Notes under the pieces: model-generated
Told to the model about the DNA's origin: nothing
Seen by the model: the letters and a program-made list of their open reading frames with translations, nothing else
Databases searched by the model: none
Position numbers and translations under genes: made by a program
Source of the DNA: a virus
IMG/VR virus record: IMGVR_UViG_3300030329_006012
Location: 124,001-188,000 of that record
DNA: 64,000 nt
Reading direction: 5' to 3' (one strand)
Part shown: positions 6,919 through 14,454 of the stretch, in pieces
How the letters are laid out: the number at the start of each line of letters is the position of its first letter
Numbering within the stretch: the first letter of the stretch is position 1

Positions 6919-7292
6919 TGGCCACACACAAAGAGAGTAAAAGCTTCAGGGCCATCTGCGAAGAGTTTAATTTAAGGTACAAGCTGAACGACGCAGGTGA
7001 ACCAGTGTCTCCCACTCGCAAGAGGGTTTCACCTGAAGACCATCTCTACGACCTCCGCGATGGAGCCGTCGGAGTTCACATATCGAGGGAGACAAAGAAG
7101 AAATATACTTTCTCAAAAAACAAGCTTGTGAGAATGGGGTGTAGTGTTATACAAGATGGCGACATGGAGGGGAACTTTTCAGTAAGCAAAGAGTGCCTGC
7201 TGGAAGTTGCCAAGGAGCTTTCCTGCGTAAAGAAAAACAGAACCTTCACAGATGAGGAAAAGCAGGCGATCAGAGAGAGGCTTAAAAAATGA
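6918..7292 (+). CDS. Conserved phage hypothetical protein, 124 aa
   Basis: Starts at the ATG at 6918 (TAATG overlap); longer upstream starts would run through the previous gene. The N-terminal stretch SFRAICEEFNLRYKLNDAG and the following SPTRKR and DHLYDL look like a conserved region I associate with marine phage proteins of unknown role. The C-terminal half contains a helical segment (SKECLLEVAKELSC). No catalytic motif seen. Confidence 0.65.
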   Translation: MATHKESKSFRAICEEFNLRYKLNDAGEPVSPTRKRVSPEDHLYDLRDGAVGVHISRETKKKYTFSKNKLVRMGCSVIQDGDMEGNFSVSKECLLEVAKELSCVKKNRTFTDEEKQAIRERLKK

Positions 7293-7495
7293 AAACAAAA
7301 AACAGAGATTCTTTTAATGATGACTTCGCAACCATTGATGGGTTTATGTCTTTCTTCAAGTATAAGACAGTCAGCGAGCTGGCCACAGAGTCGGGATTAA
7401 ATACCAAGATTGTCTCTAAAGTCATCAAGCAGATGTTGAAAAACGGCGATGCCATTAAGCGAGGCCGAGCTTACAAGTACCCCAACGGACGGTAA
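7289..7495 (+). CDS. Winged-helix-like small protein
   Basis: 68 aa. Residues 25-65 read as helix-turn-helix plus wing: KTVSELATESGLNTKIVSKVIKQM then GDAIKRGRAYKYP, typical of a small winged-helix DNA-binding domain. It may be a transcriptional regulator for the phage. It overlaps the previous gene by four bases (ATGA). Confidence 0.6.
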   Translation: MKTKNRDSFNDDFATIDGFMSFFKYKTVSELATESGLNTKIVSKVIKQMLKNGDAIKRGRAYKYPNGR

Positions 7496-7496
7496 G

Positions 7497-7706
7497 ATGA
7501 GGAAAGTTGCCGCAGGAACAAAAATAAAAGCACCTACCGAGCTTGGCATTGATTATGGGATCGTTATCGAACATCAGCCTTCTCCGTACTCTAGGGACGT
7601 TTATTTAGTACAGTGGGGAGACAGCACTCAAACCCTCTTTGAATTAAGAAAGGAAAACTTAATTTCAGAGGAGCGAAAATGTTCAAACAAGCGAAAAAGA
7701 AACTAA
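7497..7706 (+). CDS. Divergent GDLV-family relative
   Basis: 69 aa; start at the ATG at 7497, one base after the previous stop. The GD motif is degenerate (AGTKIKAP) but the following IDYGIVIEHQP, VYLVQWGDS and final ENLIS follow the family layout. Membership is weaker than for other copies. The end overlaps a 48-aa gene. Confidence 0.5.
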   Translation: MRKVAAGTKIKAPTELGIDYGIVIEHQPSPYSRDVYLVQWGDSTQTLFELRKENLISEERKCSNKRKRN

Positions 7707-7825
7707 TTAGAGGGGCAATGGATGGTGTGCTGGTTTTATACCTGCGTAGCCTCCTAACTACCGAGAAGATGGTGCAAGTCCTTAAAAAGAAAGCAGAAAG
7801 GTTTTTGCAGGATAAAGGAACTTGA
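7679..7825 (+). CDS. 48-aa basic helical protein
   Basis: ATG at 7679 with GGAG upstream. The product is Lys/Arg-rich at both ends, with a short hydrophobic helix (GVLVLYLRSLL), perhaps membrane-associated. Its stop codon lies inside the -35 box of the MoxR promoter. Confidence 0.55.
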   Translation: MFKQAKKKLIRGAMDGVLVLYLRSLLTTEKMVQVLKKKAERFLQDKGT

Positions 7826-7850
7826 CAGGATCTCGCAAAGGTGGTATAAT
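7822..7850 (+). promoter_or_regulatory. Strong sigma70 promoter for the MoxR-VWA genes
   Basis: TTGACA at 7822-7827, 17-base spacer and TATAAT at 7845-7850: a perfect consensus in both boxes. The leader is about 64 bases and ends in TTGGAG before the ATG at 7921. Confidence 0.88.
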
Positions 7851-7920
7851 GGGGATACGTTTTGGCATATCAGCCTGTTTTTAAAGGTCTTTTAGAGATC
7901 ACTTTTACCTTGGAGAACCG

Positions 7921-9006
7921 ATGACTATCGATTTTAAGACATTCAACAAAACCGCCCCCCTTATTCTTGATTCTCGCTATCCTGTCCTCCTTCGAGGTCG
8001 CCACGGTATTGGAAAATCTCAAGTGGTTTATCAGGTCGCCAAAAAGATGCGACTCCCTGTCGTAGAGCGCCGAGCCTCGCAAATGACCGAGGGAGATCTC
8101 TTGGGTATCCCCTCTCCAGATGGCATAAGCATTAATGGAGAACAGGCGTCTAAGTTCCGCCCTTTTGACTGGCTAGTGCAAGCATGTACGGAGCCAGTCA
8201 TTTTGTTTTTTGATGAGATTGATCGTGCAACGATTGAGGTTCGTCAAGGCATTTTTGAACTTACTGATTCTCGTAAACTGGCCGGCTGGCACCTTCACGA
8301 TGATACTGTGATTTGCGCCGCGATTAATGGTGGCGAGCATGGCTCCCAATATCAGGTAGGGGAGATGGATCCAGCCGAACTAGATCGTTGGGCTACTTTT
8401 GATGTTGAGCCAACGGTGGAGGATTGGTTGAGTTGGGCCAAGGGCACTGTAAATGAAATTATCTGGGACTTTATTAATCAGAACCGAAAGCACCTAGAGC
8501 ATCTTGATGATTTTGAGCCCAACAAGGTGTATCCTTCGCGTAGATCGTGGGATCGCCTTAATCAAACACTGGCTCTTGCCGATGCCTACTCTAACCCTAG
8601 ATCTCCCGTGGTCTTTAATTTAGCCTCTGTGTTTGTTGGCTTTGAAGCTGCAATCGCCTTGACGGACTTTATCAAAAACTACCAAAAAATTGTTACAGTC
8701 AAAGATATTCTCAAGGATGGCAAGATTGAACTTACTGAGGGCTTTGGGATTAACCAGCACTCCGCACTGGTAGAGAAAATGGAAGCAGAAGGGTCGTTCA
8801 ATTCACTCCTAAAGAAAAAGGAGTTAAAAAATCTTGCGGCCTACTTTAAGACCCTTCCGTCAGAGGTGGCTATGAAGCTGTGGTATTCTCTCACCAGTTC
8901 CGGTGGTGATATTCAAAACACGATCAATCTACACCCTCTCATAAAGGAAGACTTGGTTGCAATGCTCACCAGCGCAGAAGATGATTCTGCAGAACAAGAT
9001 TCATAG
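7921..9006 (+). CDS. MoxR-type AAA+ ATPase
   Basis: 361 aa. Walker A GRHGIGKSQVV at residues 26-36, then ERRASQMTEGDLLGIP, Walker B VILFFDEIDRA near residue 98 and sensor-like ICAAINGG near 136. The order and spacing are those of MoxR/RavA-like AAA+ chaperones, which work with VWA-domain partners to insert metals or remodel proteins. The next gene is such a partner, 12 bases downstream, which supports the assignment. The C-terminal 150 residues are helical. The target is unknown. Confidence 0.88.
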   Translation: MTIDFKTFNKTAPLILDSRYPVLLRGRHGIGKSQVVYQVAKKMRLPVVERRASQMTEGDLLGIPSPDGISINGEQASKFRPFDWLVQACTEPVILFFDEIDRATIEVRQGIFELTDSRKLAGWHLHDDTVICAAINGGEHGSQYQVGEMDPAELDRWATFDVEPTVEDWLSWAKGTVNEIIWDFINQNRKHLEHLDDFEPNKVYPSRRSWDRLNQTLALADAYSNPRSPVVFNLASVFVGFEAAIALTDFIKNYQKIVTVKDILKDGKIELTEGFGINQHSALVEKMEAEGSFNSLLKKKELKNLAAYFKTLPSEVAMKLWYSLTSSGGDIQNTINLHPLIKEDLVAMLTSAEDDSAEQDS

Positions 9007-9018
9007 AAAGGCTTTTCA

Positions 9019-10227
9019 GTGATAAAAGATAAGTTTGATCTCAATAAGCACACCGCTCGCCTTCTTATGGATGAGCCATTCTTCGCAGCCCTCAGCCGCC
9101 GCATCGACAAACGCGAAACTCACGCTCTGCCAACTGCTGGTATGAGGTTGGATGAAGATGGGTTTTTTACCCTTCTTTATAATCCTGATTATTTCAGAGG
9201 TCTCACTGATGAGGAGATGTCAGACGTTCTTAAGCACGAATTTTATCACGTTATCTTTGAGCATGTAACTGGTCGTCTTCCTGGAGATGGCAAGACGGTA
9301 ACTAAGCTGTGGAATTTTGCCACAGACTTAGCCATTAACAGTCATTTGCGCCACCTACCCGAAGGGGCTCTCGTGCCATCGGAGGGTGAGTTTGAGGAGA
9401 TGCCACGTGGCTTGTCTGCAGAGCAGTATCATGAGCTCTTAAAAAAGCGGCAACAACAAGAAGAGAGTAAAGGATCGGCAGGAGAAGAGTCCTCCCCATC
9501 CAAGCCTAGCTTGTCGGATATTGATGACTTCGATGACCATACTGGCTGGGGAGAAGATCAGGCCAACGCCGGAGACCACCAGAAGGCACAGGAGAGGTTG
9601 AAGCAGATGATGAAGGACGCAGCTAAAGAGGCCAGCTCTAGTGGCGGCTGGGGGTCTGTTCCACAGTCTATACAAAGGGATATTCTGCAGCGCATAGATG
9701 GCTCACTGGACTGGAAAAAGGTTTTGAGATTTTTCATTAAGACCTCCCAAAAGGCCGATAAGTCGTCCACGGTGAAAAGGATTAACAAGCGTTACCCCTA
9801 TCTTCATCCTGGCCGCAAAACCAACCGTCAAGCTCGCGTGGCAGTGAGCATTGATCAGAGCGGCAGCGTGGATGATGCCATGTTGTCTGCCTTCTTCGGG
9901 GAATTAAATAAACTTGGAGAACTGGCGACCTTTACGGTTGTGCCATTCGATACAGCTGTAAGCGAAGAGGGAGTATTTGTATGGCGCAAGGGCGACAAAC
10001 TAAAGGCCAAGAGGGTCTTGAGTGGTGGCACTTGCTTTGACGCCCCAACTTGCTGGGTAAACGAGAGGGAGTTTGACGGTCACATTATCCTCACGGATCT
10101 GTGCGCTCCAAAGCCTCGACCAAGCAGATGTCAGCGCATGTGGCTTACAACTCCTTACAACGCGAAGAACCCGTACTTTGAGACAAAAGAGAGAGTGGTG
10201 GCAATTAATTATGATTCAGAATATTAA
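9019..10227 (+). CDS. DUF2201-type metallopeptidase/VWA-like protein
   Basis: 402 aa, GTG start. Residues 70-85 hold LKHEFYHVIFEHVTG, an HExxH-type site (H-E-F-Y-H) in the putative metallopeptidase domain; the middle (residues 140-200) is acidic and low complexity; the C-terminal third starts with VAVSIDQSGSVDD, a MIDAS-like D-x-S-x-S of von Willebrand A domains, and HIILTDLCAP. This two-part layout matches the DUF2201 VWA-like family that pairs with MoxR ATPases. Likely forms a chaperone/maturation complex with the preceding gene product. Its last 17 bases overlap the next gene. Confidence 0.85.
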   Translation: MIKDKFDLNKHTARLLMDEPFFAALSRRIDKRETHALPTAGMRLDEDGFFTLLYNPDYFRGLTDEEMSDVLKHEFYHVIFEHVTGRLPGDGKTVTKLWNFATDLAINSHLRHLPEGALVPSEGEFEEMPRGLSAEQYHELLKKRQQQEESKGSAGEESSPSKPSLSDIDDFDDHTGWGEDQANAGDHQKAQERLKQMMKDAAKEASSSGGWGSVPQSIQRDILQRIDGSLDWKKVLRFFIKTSQKADKSSTVKRINKRYPYLHPGRKTNRQARVAVSIDQSGSVDDAMLSAFFGELNKLGELATFTVVPFDTAVSEEGVFVWRKGDKLKAKRVLSGGTCFDAPTCWVNEREFDGHIILTDLCAPKPRPSRCQRMWLTTPYNAKNPYFETKERVVAINYDSEY

Positions 10228-10510
10228 GAGTTTTATATTGGGATTTCTGGTTGCAGGAGTCCTTTTTTGTTTTCTTCCAGCGGTTGCCTCTGTTGCAGAG
10301 GTGGAGAAGCAGATCAGCAAATTTGTTGGCTCCTTCAAATGCCGACTGGTGGAAGTGCAGGATATCGATTTGTGGGGTGGCAGAGTGCTGGTCAAGTCTA
10401 ACGACATGGGCCTTAGTTTTGTGATGATTGCCAAGGATAGCGCCACCTACGACATCTGCCCTGTGGGTGTGGGTGTCACTAGCCTTAAAGCGATCCCTCC
10501 CAAAAAGTGA
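10211..10510 (+). CDS. Secreted or membrane-anchored small protein
   Basis: 99 aa starting at the ATG at 10211 inside the end of the VWA gene. Residues 5-27 form a signal peptide or anchor (SFILGFLVAGVLFCFLPAVA, probable cleavage after ASVA). The mature part contains strands and two cysteines (FKCRLVEVQD and YDICPVG) that could pair. Function not recognised. Confidence 0.6.
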   Translation: MIQNIKSFILGFLVAGVLFCFLPAVASVAEVEKQISKFVGSFKCRLVEVQDIDLWGGRVLVKSNDMGLSFVMIAKDSATYDICPVGVGVTSLKAIPPKK

Positions 10511-10520
10511 TCTCCAATTC

Positions 10521-10570
10521 CCCTTTAAAAACAGCTACTTACCTAAGTACTTGATTTTAAAGGGTTTTTA
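10521..10570 (+). terminator. Long stem-loop terminator
   Basis: A ten-base arm CCCTTTAAAA (10521-10530) pairs with TTTTAAAGGG (10555-10564), followed by TTTTTATTT. The loop contains a second small inverted repeat, TACTT/AAGTA. It ends the MoxR-VWA transcription unit. The AT-rich stem is weaker than a typical terminator. Confidence 0.6.
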
Positions 10571-10716
10571 TTTAGAGGTGCGTGATGCCGATGGATCTAC
10601 TAGATCCCCGTAAGTGCCAGCAATTGGCCCCAACTCCAGCAAAGGAGCCTAACTCCAGCAATGTCGTTTTACCCCTAAGTGGCGGGAAACAAAGGGAAAA
10701 AACAGTGAAAAAACCC
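10565..10716 (+). other. Non-coding module upstream of the 10.8-14 kb array
   Basis: No convincing gene. Contains the palindrome GGATCTACTAGATCC (about 10595-10609) and a direct repeat of AACTCCAGCAA (about 10634 and 10652). Shares AAAAAGTGATCTC just upstream, ACTAGATCCC and the promoter with the region at 20.4-20.8 kb, so the two appear to be related regulatory modules. Confidence 0.45.
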
Positions 10717-10744
10717 TTGCTATTTCCGCACAGTTTAGTATAAT
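10717..10744 (+). promoter_or_regulatory. Array promoter A (duplicated)
   Basis: TTGCTA at 10717-10722, 16-base spacer, TATAAT at 10739-10744. The segment CAGTTTAGTATAATGGGTAC and the following ATCTT are identical to the promoter at 20768-20795. Drives the array starting at 10779. Confidence 0.8.
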
Positions 10745-10778
10745 GGGTACATCTTAAACAGACAAAGGAAACAAAATT

Positions 10779-11114
10779 ATGGCCCATCCCTCAGTACCAT
10801 TTATCTATACCCGCAAAGACTACATCCAAAACAACGCTTGCACCCACCAACAGTATTATCGCCAGCTTGTCAAGCCAGCACTGTTGGATATGGTCAAGAA
10901 TTATTTTGGCATGGAGGCTCTCATGAGCCCGAAGAATGACGGACACTTCAACCACCTCGCACTCAAGAAGTGGGATCGTTTGGCGTACAACGTCCATATG
11001 CCCACGGATGCAGATTGGAAAATGGTTGGTGACTTCCGCACCCAAGCAGGTTGCGTATGTGTATTGAAACAAGCAGCCGCGATGGTTGTCGAACAAGAAA
11101 AGGCAGGTGAATAA
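10779..11114 (+). CDS. Hypothetical protein, first gene of array A
   Basis: 111 aa, AAGGAAAC upstream of the ATG. The central part (FNHLALKKWDRLAYNVH) is helical and the end is Glu/Lys-rich. No domain recognised. First gene after the duplicated strong promoter, which suggests early, high expression. The stop overlaps the next start (TAATG). Confidence 0.7.
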   Translation: MAHPSVPFIYTRKDYIQNNACTHQQYYRQLVKPALLDMVKNYFGMEALMSPKNDGHFNHLALKKWDRLAYNVHMPTDADWKMVGDFRTQAGCVCVLKQAAAMVVEQEKAGE

Positions 11115-11320
11115 TGAAAGAATTTGCCATTTGGGGCATTCCCCCTAACAAAACTGAAGAAGATTTGCTTTTCACAAAGGCAACCTCTATGGAAGATGCC
11201 GAAGAATATGTTAAAATCTTTACTGAACAATTCGGCGCAACCAAGGTAAGAATTCAGGTCATTGACATGAACGAATGCCCCTCTAAACTCTTTAAATCAA
11301 AGGATATTGTAAATGTATAA
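11114..11320 (+). CDS. Hypothetical protein, 68 aa
   Basis: Start overlaps the previous stop. The sequence has a beta-alpha-beta look: EFAIWGIPPN, SMEDAEEYVKIFTEQFG, VRIQVIDMN. It may be a ferredoxin-like fold; function unknown. Overlaps the next gene by eight bases. Confidence 0.65.
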   Translation: MKEFAIWGIPPNKTEEDLLFTKATSMEDAEEYVKIFTEQFGATKVRIQVIDMNECPSKLFKSKDIVNV

Positions 11321-11504
11321 CGAACACGACACTTTAGCAGAAAACTTTGCCACCCGTTTAGTTGATGATATGGATATGGGCACCCTTGTCCAAATAGCAA
11401 TAGAAAACTTAACTGATTATTATCGTGATGAGTACACACTTGAGCAATTGAAGACTGAAATCGAAGACAATGGTTGTTACGACGATTTACTGGAGAATTT
11501 ATAA
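11313..11504 (+). CDS. Hypothetical acidic protein, 63 aa
   Basis: Helical, very acidic, with a pattern (ATRLVDDMDMGTLVQIAIE, then DYYRDEYTLEQLKTEIED) that I associate with small phage proteins of unknown function. Overlaps both neighbours in the array. Confidence 0.65.
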   Translation: MYNEHDTLAENFATRLVDDMDMGTLVQIAIENLTDYYRDEYTLEQLKTEIEDNGCYDDLLENL

Positions 11505-11758
11505 TGAAATTTAAACCGAATGCAAATGCAACCAAGCGAACCAAAAACCGCTTCAGCGAACACACGATTATTCCTGTGAAGGATGACGAAAGCCCCATGT
11601 CGAGCCAATTCAGTGAGTTTGCCGACAATGTTCATGGCTTCGTTGGGCGAACCTGTCAATCGTTCTGTAGTGTTGAGCGTAACAGCAAAGACCCAAAATG
11701 GCCGCGATGGTTTGGCTGGATTCCGGTTGACGAAATTGAAGAAGTAGAAGGAGAATAA
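11504..11758 (+). CDS. Hypothetical protein, 84 aa
   Basis: ATG at 11504 overlaps the previous stop; an upstream in-frame ATG at 11474 would lie inside the previous gene. N terminus basic (KPNANATKRTKNRF), middle contains GFVGRTCQSFCSV, end WFGWIPVDEIEEVEGE. No recognised domain. Its Gly-Glu-stop end supplies the Shine-Dalgarno of the next gene. Confidence 0.65.
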   Translation: MKFKPNANATKRTKNRFSEHTIIPVKDDESPMSSQFSEFADNVHGFVGRTCQSFCSVERNSKDPKWPRWFGWIPVDEIEEVEGE

Positions 11759-11759
11759 C

Positions 11760-11987
11760 ATGAACCCAAAGACAGAGAACACAAAAACAGGCACCTTTTC
11801 AACGTGGACTACCACCGATCTGGATGGCACCTACAAAGAGGTGGGCCTGTACCGTACCAACAGCGGCAAAGTGGAGCGTAAAATGTTTGACACCGTTCGA
11901 GCAGCACTAGACTATGGCTTTGCCAATGGTTATCACCACCGAAGCCACATTAGCTACAGCGATTTCTTAGCGGGAAAAGGAGAATAA
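11760..11987 (+). CDS. Hypothetical protein, 75 aa
   Basis: Starts one base after the previous stop with GGAGAATAAC upstream. Strand-rich first half (TGTFSTWTTTDLDGTYKEVG) and a helical segment (DTVRAALDYGFANGY). Family unknown. Confidence 0.65.
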   Translation: MNPKTENTKTGTFSTWTTTDLDGTYKEVGLYRTNSGKVERKMFDTVRAALDYGFANGYHHRSHISYSDFLAGKGE

Positions 11988-11988
11988 A

Positions 11989-12192
11989 ATGACATATCAA
12001 GTGGTGATAAAAAGAGATGGTGACGCAACGGAGAACGAAGGTGCGGTTATCGCATCCTTTGTTACGAGAGAGTGTGCCAATGCCTTTGTTGATGGTGTTG
12101 AGTATGTAAACGACTCAAGCTTGCTTGTTGCAGTGGTAGAAATCGAGCGACCGGATGAAGCACAAGAGCGATACGATTGGGGAGAAGAATAA
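11989..12192 (+). CDS. Hypothetical protein, 67 aa
   Basis: YQVVIKRDG strand, VIASFVTRECANAFVDGVEY helix and LLVAVVEIE strand suggest a small alpha/beta fold. GGAGAATAAA precedes the ATG. No known function. Confidence 0.65.
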   Translation: MTYQVVIKRDGDATENEGAVIASFVTRECANAFVDGVEYVNDSSLLVAVVEIERPDEAQERYDWGEE

Positions 12193-12193
12193 A

Positions 12194-12340
12194 ATGACTG
12201 AGCAGCAAGAATTACAAGCCGTGTTAGAATACCTTAATGTAACTGAGGAACAGTTCTTCGAAATTATGGAAGTAGCCTACAAAAAGGTTATCAAAAAGCG
12301 TGTAGAGAAAGACAACCCACCACCCTTACGGAATTTATAA
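12194..12340 (+). CDS. Hypothetical helical protein, 48 aa
   Basis: ATG at 12194, chosen because GGAGAAGAATAAA precedes it and the longer frame overlaps the previous gene. Two short helices (ELQAVLEYLNVTEEQFFEIM), possibly a dimerising element, and a basic Pro-rich end. Confidence 0.55.
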   Translation: MTEQQELQAVLEYLNVTEEQFFEIMEVAYKKVIKKRVEKDNPPPLRNL

Positions 12341-12341
12341 T

Positions 12342-12557
12342 ATGGATATTCAGAAGTACCACCAGGTGATTAGAGATTTAGCCCGTTACGAATTTGGGTG
12401 CGGCATATACACGCGCCCCTCTAACCCCTCACAAGAGGTTCAGGTTGAGAACCTGCAACTCAAAATAGCAGAACACTACCCCGATTTGAAATCCGCCAAG
12501 CAAGCCCTTAAACAAGTTGAAAAAGGAAAACATAATGATTATATGTCCATCCATTAA
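12342..12557 (+). CDS. Hypothetical protein, 71 aa
   Basis: Begins one base after the previous stop. Contains helices (IQKYHQVIRDLARYEFG, SAKQALKQVEKGK) and a central polar loop. No ribosome site stronger than AATTTATAAT. Overlaps the next gene by 23 bases. Confidence 0.55.
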   Translation: MDIQKYHQVIRDLARYEFGCGIYTRPSNPSQEVQVENLQLKIAEHYPDLKSAKQALKQVEKGKHNDYMSIH

Positions 12558-12756
12558 ATCCCCCCGCATTAACAACCATCTTAAAAACACCTTTGGTGTT
12601 GATCGCGAAGAAGCAATCCTTGATGAAGTGTGCGTACCCGCGCCTATCGGTTGCGGCAAGCCTGTTATCAAGTTTCGCACCGAGGCAGACGCGAAAGAAT
12701 TTGAAATCTCAGGACTTTGCCAGTCCTGCCAAGACAACCTTTTTGACGGAGAATAA
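12535..12756 (+). CDS. Small putative zinc-ribbon protein
   Basis: 73 aa, ATG at 12535 with GGAAAACATA upstream. Four cysteines could bind zinc: one in MIICPS, one in PIGCGKPV, and LCQSCQDNLF near the end (C-x2-C). The FEISGLCQSCQ ending resembles small phage zinc-finger proteins I recall from memory. Possibly binds nucleic acid or protein. Confidence 0.6.
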   Translation: MIICPSIKSPRINNHLKNTFGVDREEAILDEVCVPAPIGCGKPVIKFRTEADAKEFEISGLCQSCQDNLFDGE

Positions 12757-12757
12757 C

Positions 12758-13036
12758 ATGGAAGATAGATTAAACACAATTTTAAACATTTTTGAACGAG
12801 CGTTGGTAGAGAACTTCAAAGGAGAGAAGTCAGACTACTCTCTAAAGAATGACTACATTGACATGAAGTACGACTTCTTGAAGCTGTTGCTTGAGGCAAC
12901 CCACAAACAACCAACCAACTTTAACTTTGACTTGTTTCAGGAAAAAGTTAAATCAACCAGTCCCCTTATGCAAGACAGTTTCAAGAGATTTGAAAACACC
13001 GAAGCATTTTCCCTTACCAGAACCATCAACGATTAG
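12758..13036 (+). CDS. Hypothetical helical protein, 92 aa
   Basis: Starts after GGAGAATAAC. Mostly amphipathic helix (RLNTILNIFERALVENF, YDFLKLLLEATHK) with no motif recognised. Longer in-frame starts would overlap the zinc-ribbon gene. Confidence 0.65.
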   Translation: MEDRLNTILNIFERALVENFKGEKSDYSLKNDYIDMKYDFLKLLLEATHKQPTNFNFDLFQEKVKSTSPLMQDSFKRFENTEAFSLTRTIND

Positions 13037-13044
13037 GAGTTATC

Positions 13045-13263
13045 ATGATTGAAATTCAAAACCTCACCACTAAAGTATTAATGGCATCACGCCCACATTG
13101 CCCTGACGTAAGCCTGTTGGCCTTCTTGTCTGAGCTTGGCAGATTGGACGACAATGGACGTGAGCAAGTCTTAGAGACAGCGCGTGTTGCTTATGATGAT
13201 TATAACCAGCGAACTCAGATGCTTTACCAAGGCCCATTTGATCAAGCTTGTTACAACGATTAG
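13045..13263 (+). CDS. Hypothetical protein, 72 aa
   Basis: TAGGAGTTATC precedes the ATG. Helical (VSLLAFLSELGRLDDNG, QVLETARVAYDDYN). No known domain. A 14-base gap separates it from the next gene. Confidence 0.65.
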   Translation: MIEIQNLTTKVLMASRPHCPDVSLLAFLSELGRLDDNGREQVLETARVAYDDYNQRTQMLYQGPFDQACYND

Positions 13264-13277
13264 CTCAGGAGCATAAG

Positions 13278-13475
13278 ATGAAGTTAGAAAACTTTAATTC
13301 AATTGTTGGTAAAATGATAGCCTACGAAGGTGGGGAAATGAACGAAGAAGAGGTGGTGGAGTTCTTTCAGGAACTACTTGACCGCAGACTTATCAACAGT
13401 TTGCAGGGAAGCTACCAACGAACTGCAGCACTTTTGCTGGAGCTTGGACATATCGATTTGCGGGAGGCAAAATGA
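13278..13475 (+). CDS. Phage-type small helical protein, 65 aa
   Basis: ATG at 13278 preceded by CAGGAGC. The layout F-N-x-I-V-G-K-M-I-x-Y-E-x-G, then FFQELLDRRLINSLQGSYQR and LLLELGHI, resembles a family of about 60-residue proteins I recall from many phages; its function is unknown. Overlaps the next gene by four bases. Confidence 0.65.
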   Translation: MKLENFNSIVGKMIAYEGGEMNEEEVVEFFQELLDRRLINSLQGSYQRTAALLLELGHIDLREAK

Positions 13476-13834
13476 GAGCATCAGACTTCTTAAACCAAGA
13501 TATGGTTACTGACATCATGTCAAATATGCACCCTGACAGCAGCTCGATTGAGTGTGTTATGTTGCAGCAGGTGAATGGTGTCAACTCGTTCAAGTCGGGC
13601 ACCAAAGAAATTAATCCCTTTATTCTTGCTGAGGTTACCAATGGTAACAGCTTTTCTCAGTACCTCAAAGGCTCTATCGTGCTTGTTCCAAGGAACAACT
13701 GTCACTTCTTGCCTAGCAAAGTTGGGCAGACAGGCCAATGGTTCCGCTTCTTCATTGCGGAAAAGCACGTCAAGGGCATTGCCCACAACAATGGCAAGTG
13801 GAACATCTCAGAAGCCAACAGGTGGGGCTCTTAA
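13472..13834 (+). CDS. Hypothetical protein, 120 aa
   Basis: Start overlaps the previous gene (ATGA). Strand-rich middle (SQYLKGSIVLVPRNNCHF, WFRFFIAEKHVKGIA). It could be a small beta fold. No motif recognised. Stop overlaps the next start. Confidence 0.6.
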   Translation: MRASDFLNQDMVTDIMSNMHPDSSSIECVMLQQVNGVNSFKSGTKEINPFILAEVTNGNSFSQYLKGSIVLVPRNNCHFLPSKVGQTGQWFRFFIAEKHVKGIAHNNGKWNISEANRWGS

Positions 13835-14034
13835 TGACGTTCTTGGAGTGGGAGATATACTACCATTGGGAGTTAGAGGACGCTGTGGAGACAACCAAGG
13901 GGCTCATAGAGGCTGCCAATGGCATCCTGCCACAGAAGCAGATAGAGGCCCTGAGAACGCTTGTGAGCCTTGCAGAACACGTAGCCGATAGAGGCACACT
14001 AGATGAGGAGACTAACAAATGGAAAATAAAGTAA
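13834..14034 (+). CDS. Hypothetical helical protein, 66 aa
   Basis: ATG at 13834 overlaps the stop of the previous gene (TTAATGACG). Tryptophan-rich start (FLEWEIYYHWELEDA) and long amphipathic helices. Ends 16 bases inside the first of four tandem GDLV genes. Confidence 0.55.
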   Translation: MTFLEWEIYYHWELEDAVETTKGLIEAANGILPQKQIEALRTLVSLAEHVADRGTLDEETNKWKIK

Positions 14035-14252
14035 CAAACAGCAGGGGAGACAGCCACCTTCAAGCTGGAGATTTAGTTAGAGAGGTTTCTATAAGGGCAC
14101 TCAAGAAGGGTTCGCCCTATCAGTTGGGTATTGTCTTATCCATTATTAATTTTGATAGGGATGTTCACAAGAATTCTGCCAAAATCAAGTGGCCTGATTG
14201 CGCGGATCCTTTGTGGCACCCAACGCGAAGGCTGGAGAAGATGAGTGATTAA
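14019..14252 (+). CDS. GDLV-family protein (tandem 1 of 4)
   Basis: 77 aa. LQAGDLVREV at residues 15-24, then YQLGIVLSIINF, SAKIKWPDC and a final TRRLEKM. It starts a run of four adjacent, overlapping family genes (14019-14950), the clearest sign of tandem duplication. Confidence 0.72.
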   Translation: MENKVTNSRGDSHLQAGDLVREVSIRALKKGSPYQLGIVLSIINFDRDVHKNSAKIKWPDCADPLWHPTRRLEKMSD

Positions 14253-14454
14253 GCCTGGAGATTTGGTTAAGCATGAAGATGCTGAATTTAGCCCTGTGCC
14301 AGCCTACAGAGATCAGGTTGGTCTTGTCCGCGCATACGACAAGGGAAGTGACGGCACCACACTTTTATCTTTCGTGGAAGTGGTGTGGCTACCTTACACT
14401 GGTGGGTGTCGAACGTTCCACCACACAGACGCACTAAAGAAGGTAGAGCAATGA
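14245..14454 (+). CDS. GDLV-family protein (tandem 2 of 4)
   Basis: 69 aa, GTG start overlapping the end of tandem 1. IKPGDLVKHEDAEF at the very N terminus, DQVGLVRAYDKG, VEVVWLPYTG and the end HTDALKKVEQ. Extremely short N-terminal extension compared with tandem 1. Confidence 0.7.
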   Translation: MIKPGDLVKHEDAEFSPVPAYRDQVGLVRAYDKGSDGTTLLSFVEVVWLPYTGGCRTFHHTDALKKVEQ

